Positions 36,113-45,363 of a stretch of DNA of 64,000 nucleotides are shown here, piece after piece. The position numbers and the translations under genes are program-made. Source of the stretch: Thermodesulfobacterium sp. TA1 (lineage in GTDB: Bacteria > Desulfobacterota > Thermodesulfobacteria > Thermodesulfobacteriales > Thermodesulfobacteriaceae); contig NZ_CP043908.1 of the NCBI RefSeq assembly GCF_008630935.1, positions 1,054,001 to 1,118,000 on the forward strand, written 5' to 3'. The stretch's first letter is position 1. Every line of letters begins with the position of its first letter. Below the pieces are notes generated by a model. The model was not told the DNA's origin. It saw only the letters and a program-made list of their open reading frames with translations, and did no database searches.

Positions 36113-38092
36113 ATGGGGGTACCTAAGGTATTAACGATTTTAGGCCAAACCGACGCAGGAAAAGCAAGACTTTCTGAAGCCTTTTGTAAAGTTTGTGGAG
36201 AAGCCATCAAGGGACAAAAAAAAGAATCAAACTTCTATCTGAGAGTCTATGGATTTAATTACAAAGATACACCTTTTTATCTTTTAACCACTCCAGGTGA
36301 TGAAAACTTTTTAGGAGAGATTAAATGGGCACTTAAGGTGTCTGATGCTGCTATTTTAGTGGTTGATTCTTCTAACCCCATCAAATATCACACCATAAGA
36401 GTGTTTGAAATGGCAAAAGAGATGGAAGTTCCTCTTTTTATCTTTATCAACAAATTAGACGAAGAAAAAAGTAACTTTGGTCAAACCATTTGCGACCTGC
36501 AAGATAACTTAGAAATTTTACAGGTCCCTATAATCTATGCCTTTGGAGAAAAAGAACAGCCTCTTTTAGTTGATTTGATAGAAGATAAGGCCGTAGTAGA
36601 AAAGGGTAGTAAAATAGAATATATAGACTATCCAGAAAATTTAAAACATAGAGTTTCTACTTTAAAAGAAAATCTTATAGAAACAGCAGCTGAAGGAAAA
36701 GATGAACTGATAGAAAAATATCTTGATACCGGAAGTTTAACCAAAGAAGAAATTTTAGAAGGTTTAAAAGCTGGTTTAGCCAACAATAAAATCGCTTTAA
36801 TCTTTACTGGGGCGGCTAAACCTGGAATAGGAGTGCCTACTTTTCTCGAATATCTATACCAGTTTGTTCCCTCTTACGAACTGGTAAGAAAAAGGAACGA
36901 AACAGACGAAAAATCTTCTGGTTTTATTTTCAAAACCATCATCGATCCCTTTGCCGGCAAACTTTCTTATGGAAGGGTATTTGCCGGTTCTTTTAACTCA
37001 GACAGCACGGTTTTTACCTCTAACGGCAAAGAAGAAAAGTATACCCAAATTTTTGTACCCAAAGGCGATGGACTACAACAAGTAAAGGAAGTTAAAGAAG
37101 GAGAAGTAATCGTTTTTGCTAAAGTTGACGGATTGTCTACAGGGATAACCTTTGCTAAAAATCTTGGGGTTAAACCTATTTCACTACCCAAACTACCTTC
37201 ACCTATGATAACCATGGCTTTACACCCAGAAACCAGGGCTGACGAAGACAAGATAAGCGGAGCTTTAACTAAAATCAAAGAAGAAGACCCTTCTATCATC
37301 TTTACCAGAGATGAAGAAACTAAAGAACTTCTTATTTCTGGTTTAGGGGTAATCCATATAGAAAAAACCATAGAAAAATTAAGGGAAAAGTTTGGGGTAA
37401 AGGTAAAACTTACTACCCCTAAAATCCCTTATAGAGAAACCATCAAAAAACCAGTACATGGTGTAATTTATAGACATAAAAAACAAAGCGGAGGTAGAGG
37501 ACAGTTTGCTGAAGTCCATTTCAACCTCTTTCCCTTAGAAAGAGGTAAAGGCTTTGAATTTTTAGAAACCCTTACTGGAATGAATGTCCCAAGAAACTAT
37601 GTACCTGCAGTAGAAAAAGGGGTAAGAGAAGCGATGGAAAGAGGACCTTTGGCAGGATTTCCGGTAGTTGACGTAAAAGTCCAATTTTATGACGGAAAAT
37701 CTCACGAAGTAGACTCCTCTGACCTTGCCTTTAAAATAGCAGCCATTCATTGTTTTAGAAAAGGTATGGAACAAGCTAATCCTGTGCTCTTAGAGCCTTA
37801 TATAGAAATGGAAATCTATGTTCCAGACGAAACCGTAGGGGACGTAGTAGGAGACCTCAACTCAAGAAGGGGCAGAGTATTAGGGATTGAAAAAGATAAA
37901 AAAATGACTAAAATATCCGCTGTGGTTCCGATGGCAGAGGTTCAAAACTATGTAGTAGCTTTACAAGGATTTACAGGAGGGAGAGGGTATTTTATCTCCA
38001 AGTTTTCCCATTACGAAGAAGCCCCACCGTTTGTAGCAGAAAAAGTGATAGCAGAAAGAAAATCCCAGTTAGAGGCTGCAAAAGAAGAATGA
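36113..38092 (+). CDS. EF-G-like translation factor homologue with degenerate GTPase motifs
   Basis: 659 residues in the domain order of EF-G. The G domain is damaged: the P-loop reads GQTDAGKAR (11-19) with Ala where Thr/Ser binds Mg, and switch II reads TTPGDEN instead of DTPGHVD, losing the catalytic His. NKLD (G4) remains. Domains III-V look intact: GVIHIEK-type GLGVIHIEKTIEKL, GRGQFAEVHF and GDVVGDLNSRRGRVLG. It belongs to the FusA2/EF-G-like group of uncertain role, perhaps ribosome binding without normal translocation. AGGAGGG precedes the ATG. moaB overlaps its stop by 4 bases. Confidence 0.85.
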   Translation: MGVPKVLTILGQTDAGKARLSEAFCKVCGEAIKGQKKESNFYLRVYGFNYKDTPFYLLTTPGDENFLGEIKWALKVSDAAILVVDSSNPIKYHTIRVFEMAKEMEVPLFIFINKLDEEKSNFGQTICDLQDNLEILQVPIIYAFGEKEQPLLVDLIEDKAVVEKGSKIEYIDYPENLKHRVSTLKENLIETAAEGKDELIEKYLDTGSLTKEEILEGLKAGLANNKIALIFTGAAKPGIGVPTFLEYLYQFVPSYELVRKRNETDEKSSGFIFKTIIDPFAGKLSYGRVFAGSFNSDSTVFTSNGKEEKYTQIFVPKGDGLQQVKEVKEGEVIVFAKVDGLSTGITFAKNLGVKPISLPKLPSPMITMALHPETRADEDKISGALTKIKEEDPSIIFTRDEETKELLISGLGVIHIEKTIEKLREKFGVKVKLTTPKIPYRETIKKPVHGVIYRHKKQSGGRGQFAEVHFNLFPLERGKGFEFLETLTGMNVPRNYVPAVEKGVREAMERGPLAGFPVVDVKVQFYDGKSHEVDSSDLAFKIAAIHCFRKGMEQANPVLLEPYIEMEIYVPDETVGDVVGDLNSRRGRVLGIEKDKKMTKISAVVPMAEVQNYVVALQGFTGGRGYFISKFSHYEEAPPFVAEKVIAERKSQLEAAKEE

Positions 38093-38580
38093 TAAAAGTA
38101 GGCATCCTTACACTTAGTGATAAAGGGTTTAAAGGAGAAAGAGAGGATAAATCTGGAAAACTGCTTAAAACCTTGGTAGAAAAAGAAGGATGGTTAGTAG
38201 AAAAATATTTAATTCTACCAGATGAAAAGGAAAAAATAGTAGAAACCCTTAAAGCTTGGACTGATGAAGCAAGATTAGACCTTATTCTTACCAACGGAGG
38301 AACTGGGGTTTATCCAAGGGATGTTACCCCTGAAGCTACCCGAGAGGTAATAGAAAAAGAAATTCCTGGTATACCTGAATTTATAAGGTATATCAGCTAT
38401 CCCCTAACCCCTATGGCTGCTTTAACCAGAGGAGTAGCTGGGGTTAGGGGTAAAACCCTTATCATCAACCTACCTGGTAGCCCTAAAGCTATCGAAGAAA
38501 TTTTCCCCAACTTGATAGCCATCATAAAACATGCGGTAGAAAAGATCAAAGGAGACCCAAGTGAGTGTGCCAGAGGTTAA
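38089..38580 (+). CDS. moaB: Molybdenum cofactor protein MoaB/Mog (molybdopterin adenylyltransferase family)
   Basis: 163 residues. Adenylates molybdopterin before metal insertion. The MoCF-binding domain shows KVGILTLSDKGFKGEREDKSG at the start, LTNGGTGVYPRDVTPEA in the middle and GKTLIINLPGSPKAIEE near the end. The ATG overlaps the previous stop in ATGA, and selD starts inside its last 20 bases, so EF-G-like, moaB and selD form a coupled unit. Mo and Se handling together fit selenium-containing molybdoenzymes such as formate dehydrogenase (inference). Confidence 0.92.
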   Translation: MIKVGILTLSDKGFKGEREDKSGKLLKTLVEKEGWLVEKYLILPDEKEKIVETLKAWTDEARLDLILTNGGTGVYPRDVTPEATREVIEKEIPGIPEFIRYISYPLTPMAALTRGVAGVRGKTLIINLPGSPKAIEEIFPNLIAIIKHAVEKIKGDPSECARG

Positions 38581-39622
38581 ACTTTCTAAAATGGTAAAAG
38601 CCTCAGGTTGAGCGGCTAAGCTTCCACAAGAGTTTCTTGTGGAAATACTTGAAGATTTAGAGCTTCCTTCTCATCCTAACCTTATTCAAAGTTTTGAAAA
38701 CGGAGCTGATGCAGGGATTTACAAGTTAGACGAAGAAAAGGCCTTGGTTTTTACCGCCGACTTTTTTACCCCTGTGGTTGACGACCCTTATACCTTTGGG
38801 CAAATAGCCGCAGCCAATTCTTTAGCAGACGTTTATGTCTGTGGAGCAAAACCCCTTTTAGCCTTAAACCTTATTACCTTTCCCAAAAAAGGTATCCCTA
38901 AGGAGGTATTAAAAGAAATTCTAAAGGGTGGTTTGTCTAAAATCAAAGAAGCAGGTGCTTTGTTGGTAGGTGGACATAGCGTTGATGATCCAGAACCTAA
39001 ATATGGTCTTGCTGTAGTTGGCCTGGTTCATCCTCAAAAGATCATAAGAAACAATCAGGCCCAAGCAGGAGACCTCCTTTATCTCTCTAAACCTATAGGA
39101 ACAGGAATTTTAATAACCGCCTATAAAGGTAAACTTTTTGATGAAACCAAAGAGATTTATCAAAAGATGGTAAAAACCATGACTGAGCTAAACGATAAAA
39201 TCTGTTCGGTAATGGTAGACTTAGGGATTAAAGCTGCAACAGATATTACAGGTTTTGGTTTAATAGGCCATGCCCTTGAAATGGCTACTGCAAGCAAAAA
39301 GGACCTTATCATCTACTCAAGCAAAGTCCCTTGTTTTAAAGAGGCTAAAGATTGTATTTCTATGGGAATAGTGCCTGAAGGTGATTACCACAACCTTCAT
39401 TTCTGCAAAAAATCGATCTATGTTCACCCAGACGTCTCAGAGGATGAATTAATCTTATTATCTGATGCCCAAACCTCTGGAGGGGTTTTAGTAGCCGTAC
39501 CTCCAGAAAAAAAAGAAATCTTTGAGAAAAAAACGTTTGAATTAGGGCTTACCAACCTAACCCTTATCGGAGAAGTTAAACCACCAGAGGGCTCCTGTCC
39601 AACCGTAAGGGTTTATCCTTAG
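38561..39622 (+). CDS. selD: Selenophosphate synthase, itself a selenoprotein (in-frame UGA)
   Basis: Makes selenophosphate from selenide and ATP. The frame begins at GTG 38561, six bases after GGAG, reads LSKMVKASG, meets TGA at 38609-38611, then continues AAKLPQEFL. The TGA falls at residue 17, where the family has the catalytic Cys or Sec of the GCAAK/GUAAK motif, so it must be selenocysteine. A perfect hairpin follows (SECIS entry). Later motifs include FTADFFTPVVDDP and GGHSVDDPEPKYG. Total 353 residues. A naive gene call starting at 38639 would lose the active site. Confidence 0.95.
38622..38644 (+). promoter_or_regulatory. Bacterial SECIS hairpin of selD
   Basis: TTCCACAAGA (38622-38631) pairs perfectly with TCTTGTGGAA (38635-38644), with loop GTT. 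The loop begins 20 bases after the UGA (38609-38611), within the usual spacing for SelB recognition, and carries an apical G-U as in known bacterial SECIS elements. Confidence 0.9.
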
Positions 39623-39741
39623 ATTTATAAACTTTTCCTATATATCAACCTAAAACTTATTGAAAAATCCTATTTGACTTTTCTCAGTTGTTACTAAAAA
39701 TTTTTCTAAATTTTTAAGAAAAAACCTCCAGGGAGGGATCT

Positions 39742-41007
39742 ATGACACAAGACTATGTAAAAATGTGGCAAGATTTAGGTCTAAATTTAGAAAACCATGA
39801 TTGTTTGCTCAAGGCTTTAGCCGATATATATCAACAGGTGTATCTTACTCAAGAAAACCGCCCCGAAGGGATGAAATATTTTGATTTTGTTATCTCAGAG
39901 GCTCATGGTCTTAGGATAAAAGAGCTTCTTGAGGCTAAAAAACAGGGAAAAAAGATTATAGGAACCTTCTGTGTTTATGTACCTGAGGAAATGATACTGG
40001 CAACAAACGGAATATGTGTAGGTCTTTGTGCAGGGGCTCCAATAGGTTTTGATGAGGCAGAAAAGGTTTTACCAAAGAATACCTGTGACCTCATCAAGGC
40101 TTTTATAGGTTTTAAGCTTACCCAGGTTTGTCCTTATATAGAAAGCTGCGACCTTTTGGTAGGCGAAACCACCTGCGATGGTAAGAAAAAAGCTTATGAA
40201 GTCCTTGATAAACTTACCAGAAAGGTCTATGTTATGGAAGTCCCCCACAGAAAAACAGAGGTAGGTAGAGAATTGTTTTTAAAAGAACTTTTTGGTTTAA
40301 AAGAGAAGTTAGAAGAATTAACCGGTCAAAAAATGTCGGTAGAAACCCTTAAAGAAGGTATAAGGATAGTAAACGAAAAAAGAAAAGCTTTGATGAGGCT
40401 TGAAAGATTAAGGGCTTATGACCCAGCTCCTATTTCAGGTCTTGACGCCCTTTTGGTTAATCAGATAGCCTTTTATGACGATCCAGTAAGATTGACCCAA
40501 AAGGTAAACGAACTTTGTGATGAACTCGAAGAAAGGGTTAAAAAGGGCTTAGGCGTTAAACCCAAAGGAACCCCAAGAATACTTATTACTGGTTGTCCCT
40601 TTGCCTTACCCAACTGGAAACTTCATCACATAATAGAAACAAGCGGAGCAGTAGTCGTAGGAGAAGAATCTTGCATAGGAAGAAGGTATTATCATACCTT
40701 GGTTCCTGAAAACTTTGAGAGTGTAGAAGCAGGTATCAAACTCTTAGCCGATAGATACTTAAAGACCCACTGTGCTTGTTTTACCCCTAATACAGAAAGA
40801 ACAGAAGACATCAAAGATATGGCCAACCAACTAAAAGCTCAAGGGGTTGTTTATTACTCTATTCAATTCTGTACACCCTACCTTTTTGAGGCTTATCAAG
40901 TAGAAAAAGAAATTGACCTTCCCTTTTTAAAAATAGATACCAACTACAGCATGGAAGACGTGGGACAACTCAAAACAAGATGTGAGGCCTTTATAGAAAC
41001 CTTATAA
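39742..41007 (+). CDS. Double-cubane-cluster reductase, 2-hydroxyacyl-CoA dehydratase subunit type
   Basis: 421 residues of the HgdB/YjiM family. Conserved cysteines lie in GTFCVYVPEEM (about 76), VCPYIESCDLLVGETTCDGKKK (about 134-150) and EESCIGRRYY (about 310). This fits a double-cubane [8Fe-9S] protein that performs low-potential reductions driven by its ATP-dependent activase, encoded 9 bases downstream. The natural substrate of such proteins in non-fermenters is unknown. Its position between selD and the yedE cluster suggests a role in selenium or sulfur chemistry (inference). GGAGGG precedes the ATG. Confidence 0.87.
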   Translation: MTQDYVKMWQDLGLNLENHDCLLKALADIYQQVYLTQENRPEGMKYFDFVISEAHGLRIKELLEAKKQGKKIIGTFCVYVPEEMILATNGICVGLCAGAPIGFDEAEKVLPKNTCDLIKAFIGFKLTQVCPYIESCDLLVGETTCDGKKKAYEVLDKLTRKVYVMEVPHRKTEVGRELFLKELFGLKEKLEELTGQKMSVETLKEGIRIVNEKRKALMRLERLRAYDPAPISGLDALLVNQIAFYDDPVRLTQKVNELCDELEERVKKGLGVKPKGTPRILITGCPFALPNWKLHHIIETSGAVVVGEESCIGRRYYHTLVPENFESVEAGIKLLADRYLKTHCACFTPNTERTEDIKDMANQLKAQGVVYYSIQFCTPYLFEAYQVEKEIDLPFLKIDTNYSMEDVGQLKTRCEAFIETL

Positions 41008-41016
41008 AGATTTATT

Positions 41017-41775
41017 ATGAAGGTTTTAGGGCTTGATGTTGGTTCTACCTACATTAAGATAGCCCTTTTTGAAAAGGAAAATTTAAAAGCTTTAGAAAGA
41101 GATAATACTTCCTATACACCTTTAGAAAAAGCTCTTTATTATATAGAAAAATACCAACCAGATCAAGTAGTTGCTACCGGATACGGAAGAAACTTGGTTC
41201 ATACAAACCTTGAAAACTGTACTACTATTTCTGAGATAAAAGCTTTTGCCATAGGTGCAAAGTTTATTCATCCGACAGTAAAAACCATCTTAGACATAGG
41301 AGGACAGGATACCAAAGTTATAAGCCTTGATGAAACAGGTAAGGTGGTAAAGTTTGAGATGAACGACCGTTGCTCGGCAGGCACAGGAAGGTTTTTAGAG
41401 ATAATGTGCAGAGCATTAGGTTATCAGATTGAGGAGTTAAATCATCTGGAAATAGAAGGAGAGGTTAAGGTAAAAATTAGCAGCCTCTGCACGGTTTTTG
41501 CAGAATCAGAGGTTATCTCCCTGATAGCCCAAGGGTTGCCAAGGGAAGAAATTTTAAAAGGAGTTCATCTTTCTGTGGTCTATAAGGTGATTTCTATGCT
41601 TAAAAGAATTTCTGTTAAAGAGGATTTAGTTTTTGCTGGAGGTTGTTCACAAAATAAGCTTTTAAAAAGACTTTTAGAAGACCAGCTAAAAACCAAGATT
41701 ATAACCTTAAAAGAATCCCCTTTTTTAGGGGCGATAGGGGCTGGGGTTTTTGGTTTGTTAAAAACTAGAGATTAG
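41017..41775 (+). CDS. BadF/BadG/HgdC-type ATP-dependent activase
   Basis: 252 residues of the ASKHA fold. LGLDVGSTYIKIALFE is the phosphate-1 loop, LDIGGQDTKVI the second, and MNDRCSAGTGRFLEIM carries the Cys that, with SSLCTVFAESE, bridges a [4Fe-4S] cluster between two subunits. It hydrolyses ATP to push one electron into the double-cubane reductase just upstream. Its end overlaps the convergent LysR gene by 11 bases. Confidence 0.9.
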   Translation: MKVLGLDVGSTYIKIALFEKENLKALERDNTSYTPLEKALYYIEKYQPDQVVATGYGRNLVHTNLENCTTISEIKAFAIGAKFIHPTVKTILDIGGQDTKVISLDETGKVVKFEMNDRCSAGTGRFLEIMCRALGYQIEELNHLEIEGEVKVKISSLCTVFAESEVISLIAQGLPREEILKGVHLSVVYKVISMLKRISVKEDLVFAGGCSQNKLLKRLLEDQLKTKIITLKESPFLGAIGAGVFGLLKTRD

Positions 41776-42655
41776 AAAATTCTTTGATAAATTCTAAAAA
41801 TTTATGTTCTATCGGTAAAAGTTTAGTCATCCGTAGATAAACCATGTAAAACTTTCTTTTTATCACCAGATTTTTAATCCTCACTACCTTTAAAAGATTA
41901 AGAGAGGTTTCAAGTCCTACGGCTAAAGAAGAAACCAAACCAAACCCTAAACCTGCTTTTACCGCCTCTTTTATAGCCTCTGTTGACCCCATCTCTCCGA
42001 TGATATTAAGCTTAGTCCAGTCTATATTCTTTTTATCTAAAGCTTCTAAAAAATTTTTCCAAGTGCCTGACCCCTCCTCACGCTTTAAAATAGGTATTTT
42101 ATAAAGTTCTTCTAAACTTATTTCTTCTTTAGCAAAGTCAGTAGGAGCAATAAGGACTATCTCATCTTCATAACAAGGTAAAAACACTAAATCTTTATTA
42201 ACAAAAACCGCTCCAATCATCCCAAAATCTATCTCCTTTGCCAACACCTTTTCTACAACCTCTTTACTGTCACCTACTTTTAAAAAAACTGAAATGTTCG
42301 GGTACTTTTCCTTAAAACTTTTTATGATCTTAGGAAGTATATATTGTCCTGGGATGGTGCTTCCTCCGATTTCTATCATACCTACTTTTTCGTCTTTAAG
42401 TAGTTTCAACTCTTTCTCCATTTGCTTTATAATGTTTAAGACCTCTTTTCCATAACGGTAGACTATCTTTCCTGCTTTACTGGGTACAACTTTTCTGGTA
42501 TTTCGGTCAAAAAGACTTACCTCTAACTCTTCTTCAAGGTCCTTGATATGAAGAGTAATGGTAGGTTGAGCAAGATGTAAAACAGCAGAAGCCTTAGAGA
42601 AACTCTGAGTTTCGTATACCTTGATAAAAACCTCTAATTTCCTTAAGTCTAACAT
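41765..42655 (-). CDS. LysR-family transcriptional regulator
   Basis: 296 residues. N-terminal winged helix LRKLEVFIKVYETQSFSKASAVLHLAQPTI region, then a substrate-binding domain from about 90 with GMIEIGGSTIPGQYILP and FGMIGAVF. I use the ATG at 42655, eight bases after GAGG; the frame reaches 42706 but those residues precede the helix-turn-helix start. It is divergent from yedE, and a classic T-N11-A box lies between them, so it probably controls the selenium-linked yedE operon and itself. The inducer could be a selenium or sulfur species (inference). Confidence 0.9.
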   Translation of the reverse strand: MLDLRKLEVFIKVYETQSFSKASAVLHLAQPTITLHIKDLEEELEVSLFDRNTRKVVPSKAGKIVYRYGKEVLNIIKQMEKELKLLKDEKVGMIEIGGSTIPGQYILPKIIKSFKEKYPNISVFLKVGDSKEVVEKVLAKEIDFGMIGAVFVNKDLVFLPCYEDEIVLIAPTDFAKEEISLEELYKIPILKREEGSGTWKNFLEALDKKNIDWTKLNIIGEMGSTEAIKEAVKAGLGFGLVSSLAVGLETSLNLLKVVRIKNLVIKRKFYMVYLRMTKLLPIEHKFLEFIKEFSNL

Positions 42656-42727
42656 ATCATAATCCTCAAGGTTTGAAATATTGATATTGAGTATACAAAA
42701 AAACACTCTAGAGACAAGGGCATTTTT

Positions 42728-42744
42728 TATAGAAAAAGTCTATA
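42728..42744. promoter_or_regulatory. LysR-type operator (T-N11-A) between lysR and yedE
   Basis: TATAGAAAAAGTCTATA is a perfect palindrome of 6-bp arms with the canonical ATAG-N7-CTAT core. It lies between the divergent genes, about 30 bases upstream of the yedE -35, as expected for a LysR recognition site. Confidence 0.75.
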
Positions 42745-42775
42745 AATCTTTCTAAAACATATTGATTTTTTCTAT

Positions 42776-42804
42776 TTGACTTTAAATTGCGTTTTTTATA
42801 TTTT
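42776..42804 (+). promoter_or_regulatory. Candidate yedE promoter
   Basis: TTGACT (42776-42781), 17-base spacer, TATTTT (42799-42804); TATATT two bases earlier gives a 15-base spacer. Lies about 45-70 bases before the ATG. Confidence 0.5.
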
Positions 42805-42848
42805 TTTAGAATTGATAAACTACTACTTTTAAACTAAAGGAGGTGTGC

Positions 42849-43946
42849 ATGAACGGGATAGGTAATTTTTTTGCCACCAGATGGGGCATTATTTTAGTAG
42901 GAGCTATTATAGGAATTTTAGCCCCTATTCTTCAAAAGCTGGGAAACCCACCTAATATGGGGATTTGTGTTGCCTGTATGGAAAGAGACATTGCAGGAGC
43001 CCTTGGTTTTCACAGAGCAGAGGTAGTCCAATACATGAGACCAGAAATAATCGGTTTTGTTTTAGGTTCTTTTTTAAGTGCCCTTTTGTTTAGGGAATAT
43101 CGTCCAAGAGGAGGGTCTGCCCCGTTTATCCGGTTTATCTTAGGGATGTTTGCGATGATAGGTGCTTTGACTTTTTTAGGTTGCCCTTGGAGGACTATCC
43201 TTAGACTTGCTGGAGGAGATTTCAACGCTATTTTGGGGTTGGTAGGTCTTATTTTTGGTGTATTTATCGGAACAATTTTTTTCAGAATGGGGTATTCGCT
43301 CGGTAGGTCTCAGGGCCTACCTTATAAAGCCGCTGGTTTAGGCTTTCCCTTTTTGATGCTAATCTGTCTGGTTTTACTTTTGATAGATGCACCTGCCCCT
43401 GGTACCAACAAAGGAGAATTTTTATTTTTCAGCATTAAGGGGCCTGGTTCACAACACGCCCCTATTTTGGTTTCTCTTTTAGTAGGACTTTTTATAGGGG
43501 TGCTTGCCCAGAGAAGCAGGTTTTGCACCATGGGAGCCTTCAGGGATGTTATTCTTTTCAGGCAGTTTCATCTTTTCTTAGGAGTTGCCTCCTTTTTTGT
43601 TACCGCATTGATTACTAACCTTATTTTAGGGCAGTTTAACCCTGGATTTGAAAATCAACCTATCGCCCATACGATGCAGTTGTGGAACTTTTTAGGCATG
43701 ACCTTAGCAGGACTTTGTTTTGCCTTAGCAGGAGGCTGTCCTGGAAGGCAACTTTTCCTTTCAGGAGAAGGAGACGGAGATGCAGCCATCTTTGCTACAG
43801 GTATGATAGTAGGTGCAGCAGTAGCTCATAATTTTGGTTTAGCTGCTTCTCCCAAAGGTATAGGACCTCATACCCCTGAAGCCATAATCTTAGGTTTTGC
43901 GGTATGTCTGGTGATAGGGTTTACTATGAGGACTAAAAAAGCTTAA
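42849..43946 (+). CDS. yedE: YedE-type selenium metabolism membrane protein
   Basis: 365 residues with about nine to ten hydrophobic segments. It has NMGICVACMERDIAG near the start, TFLGCPWRTILRLAGGD in the middle, SRFCTMGAFRD, and ALAGGCPGRQLFLSGEGDGD near the end. These paired Gly/Cys motifs mark the YeeE/YedE (TsuA-like) channel fold, and this version belongs to the selenium-linked subgroup. It probably transports a selenium or sulfur compound. Start at ATG 42849, five bases after AAGGAGG. The tusA-like partner that should follow is now 1.5 kb away because of an IS110 insertion. Confidence 0.87.
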   Translation: MNGIGNFFATRWGIILVGAIIGILAPILQKLGNPPNMGICVACMERDIAGALGFHRAEVVQYMRPEIIGFVLGSFLSALLFREYRPRGGSAPFIRFILGMFAMIGALTFLGCPWRTILRLAGGDFNAILGLVGLIFGVFIGTIFFRMGYSLGRSQGLPYKAAGLGFPFLMLICLVLLLIDAPAPGTNKGEFLFFSIKGPGSQHAPILVSLLVGLFIGVLAQRSRFCTMGAFRDVILFRQFHLFLGVASFFVTALITNLILGQFNPGFENQPIAHTMQLWNFLGMTLAGLCFALAGGCPGRQLFLSGEGDGDAAIFATGMIVGAAVAHNFGLAASPKGIGPHTPEAIILGFAVCLVIGFTMRTKKA

Positions 43947-43985
43947 AATCAAAAACTTAAGGAGTCAACTATCAGAAAATAGGAA

Positions 43986-45185
43986 TTAAACATGAGAGAC
44001 CTCCAGAACAGGGAACTTAGAAAAAGCAGGATTAAAGAAAGTTTTTTTTCTACAAATTGCATAGATAACTCTTATAAGTTTGTTTACAACTGCTATCATA
44101 GCTTTCTTATAACTGCCAAAGTTTTTCTTCTTACGTATAAAATAGGATCTGAAGTAAAAATTCCATTTTACTACACCTACCGCCATCTGGAAAAGAACAT
44201 TTCTGAGAAAGCTCGACCCTTGCTTAGATATGCTCATCTTAGCTTTATACTTACCAGATTGTTTTGTTACTGGGTCTGTGCCCGCAAACTTTATGAGCTT
44301 TTTGGCATTAGAAAATCTTTTTACGTCTCTGATTTCAGCCAAAAAGAGACTTGCAAGTTTAGAGGAAATACCTTTTATAGAGGAAATGAGCTTAATTTGT
44401 TCTTGCTGGTCTTCATCCATTTTCTCTACAAGCATCTCTTCAAGCTTTTTTATTCTTGGCTCAAGGAAAAAGAGTTTTTCGATGTAGATGATAAGAGTTT
44501 GAGAGAGATAAGGATTGTCAACCCCGATAGAGTTTTTAGCAAGGTTTATGACTTCATCGGGAGAAAAGGAAGGGGTTTTACCTTTAGGAACAGAGGATTT
44601 AATAATTTCGGAAATTTCATTTGGTTTAGCTTTTTTAAGGGTTTTAGCAGAGGGGAATTTAAGGAGTATGTTAAGGAAGGAGTGGGAGTAAATATTAAAG
44701 TGCTTTTCAGCTTCTGGGAAAAGAACAGTGAGGGCGTATTTGATTTGAGTTTTAGCTTCAGCAAGTTCATGTTTAAGTTTTTGGATAAGACGAGAAGCAC
44801 TACGGAGTTCAGAGTTTTCAGGATAGGATTTAAGGAATTCAGGGTTATTAAGAGCGAAGAGTGCAAGGATTTTGGCATCTTTTGTGTCGTATTTAGAGGG
44901 GTTGTTAGCGGAGATAAATTCAAAGAATCTGTGGACGATTTTAGGGTTAAGGATGAAGGTTTGGATATCTTTTTCAACGAGGAAGCAGTAAAGGGGGATG
45001 TGGAACCTACCAGAGGATTCCATAACAACGATAGGGTCAGAGAGGGTTTTGAGAAGGTTAAAGAAATCAGAGAAGCCTTGAAGAGACATAGAGAGTTTGC
45101 CGGAGGAGAGGGTTTTAGCTTCATGGTTAAGGATGCAGAAGTGGAAGTTATCTTTAGAAATGTCAACACCGATGTAATGGGTCAT
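43986..45185 (-). CDS. IS110-family DEDD transposase (bridge-RNA-type recombinase)
   Basis: 399 residues, full length. The RuvC-like N-terminal domain holds the DEDD residues: D8 in YIGVDIS, E56 in VVMESSG, D100 and D103 in YDTKDAK. A coiled-coil middle follows, then the Transposase_20 domain with SIKGISSKLASLF, KLIKFAGTDPVTKQSGKYK and the Ser region SKQGSSFLRNVLF. AAAGGAGG lies just upstream of the ATG. No frameshift or stop interrupts it, so it may be active. It separates yedE from the tusA-like gene. Confidence 0.95.
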   Translation of the reverse strand: MTHYIGVDISKDNFHFCILNHEAKTLSSGKLSMSLQGFSDFFNLLKTLSDPIVVMESSGRFHIPLYCFLVEKDIQTFILNPKIVHRFFEFISANNPSKYDTKDAKILALFALNNPEFLKSYPENSELRSASRLIQKLKHELAEAKTQIKYALTVLFPEAEKHFNIYSHSFLNILLKFPSAKTLKKAKPNEISEIIKSSVPKGKTPSFSPDEVINLAKNSIGVDNPYLSQTLIIYIEKLFFLEPRIKKLEEMLVEKMDEDQQEQIKLISSIKGISSKLASLFLAEIRDVKRFSNAKKLIKFAGTDPVTKQSGKYKAKMSISKQGSSFLRNVLFQMAVGVVKWNFYFRSYFIRKKKNFGSYKKAMIAVVNKLIRVIYAICRKKTFFNPAFSKFPVLEVSHV

Positions 45186-45210
45186 GATGCTACCTCCTTT
45201 TTAAGATTTT

Positions 45211-45341
45211 TGTCCCTCACACCATCCTCCCGAGTAGCTGGGGCTTTGGTAGCCCAACCAACTTATCGGGTGTTGAGGGACAGAGGGACATACTCCTTAA
45301 GAGGCTCAAAGGCCTACCAAAAATGGAGTCCCTGTCCCTCT
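45211..45341 (-). ncRNA. Predicted IS110 bridge RNA
   Basis: The non-coding end ahead of the transposase folds into two stem-loops. Stem 1 pairs 45333-45341 with 45282-45290 (9 bp) and 45325-45329 with 45292-45296 (5 bp), leaving a large 28-base loop. Stem 2 pairs 45212-45219 with 45274-45281 and 45220-45223 with 45269-45272 (one bulged base). Inside it are GGGCT/AGCCC (45241-45245 with 45251-45255) and CCGA/TCGG. This is the layout of IS110 bridge RNAs, with a target loop first and a donor loop second. Confidence 0.7.
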
Positions 45342-45363
45342 CTAACTTATAAGCTTTTGTTTT

